Source of the DNA: Alkalihalobacterium elongatum
GTDB taxonomy: Bacteria > Bacillota > Bacilli > Bacillales > Bacillaceae_F
NCBI RefSeq assembly: GCF_019024285.1
Contig: NZ_WMKZ01000001.1
Coordinates: forward strand, 186,001-250,000
DNA length: 64,000 nucleotides
Direction: 5' to 3'
The position numbers and the translations under genes were made by a program. Positions 64,000 through 64,000 of this stretch are shown piece after piece (position 1 is the first letter of the stretch; every line of letters begins with the position of its first letter). The notes beneath the pieces are model-generated. The model made no database searches. It saw nothing but the letters and a program-made list of their open reading frames with translations, and had not been told where the DNA came from.

Positions 64000-64000
64000 A

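Overview
The window is low-GC DNA from a spore-forming member of the Bacillaceae. Evidence for this includes a spore germinant-receptor operon, a SleB-type cortex-lytic enzyme, an SspH-type small acid-soluble spore protein, a YjcZ-family mini-protein, a KatX-like catalase, YycC, the GltC/GltBD arrangement, GlpP-type leaders, a CIRCE element, strong GGAGG ribosome binding sites and frequent GTG/TTG starts. I cannot name the species. No rRNA, tRNA, CRISPR array, prophage or recognisable defence system was found.

1-16 kb is a nitrogen-assimilation neighbourhood. A GltC-like LysR gene is divergent from an NADP-type glutamate dehydrogenase gene (gdhA). Further on, gltC is divergent from gltBD (glutamate synthase). 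Both divergent intergenic regions carry the same two short boxes, so the two paralogous regulators may read related operators. A decayed IS3/IS150-type element sits exactly in the loop of the gdhA terminator hairpin. An orphan PAS histidine kinase lies between the two loci.

16-33 kb is a mosaic of small metabolic and stress genes: thioesterase, stand-alone ribokinase, a Gln-rich coiled-coil protein, a paired crcB fluoride-channel operon, GNAT, SDRs, YtxH, catalase, a C-N hydrolase, an HpaB-type monooxygenase, a TPR protein, a DUF1287 protein, a lone AAA ATPase and a CPBP protease. It also holds a frameshifted remnant of a BCCT transporter and a non-coding array of about eleven degenerate units spaced about 20.5 bp.

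33-43 kb holds modABC (molybdate uptake), then the glycerol regulon glpF-glpK and glpD. Each glp transcription unit has a leader terminator preceded by the same GGAGA-N3-GGAGA motif (GlpP antitermination), and the glpF promoter overlaps a consensus cre site. htpG follows, with a near-perfect CIRCE operator. Three copies of a GGTGCCTGGCACC inverted repeat lie 14-29 bp after the stop codons of glpD, htpG and a PH-domain gene.

43-58 kb contains a germinant-receptor operon in the order small gene-B-C-A, a SurA_N lipoprotein, an endonuclease/phosphatase-fold protein, an M20 amidohydrolase, a large unknown membrane protein, a lone purC, a SleB homologue, an SDR, sspH, an SbtA-like bicarbonate transporter and a molybdenum sulfite-oxidase-family enzyme, which could use the molybdenum imported by ModABC.

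59-64 kb is a response regulator-histidine kinase pair, then an MMPL/RND exporter and a small HxH membrane protein. An 11-bp-period direct repeat upstream of the exporter is a plausible binding site for the OmpR-type regulator.
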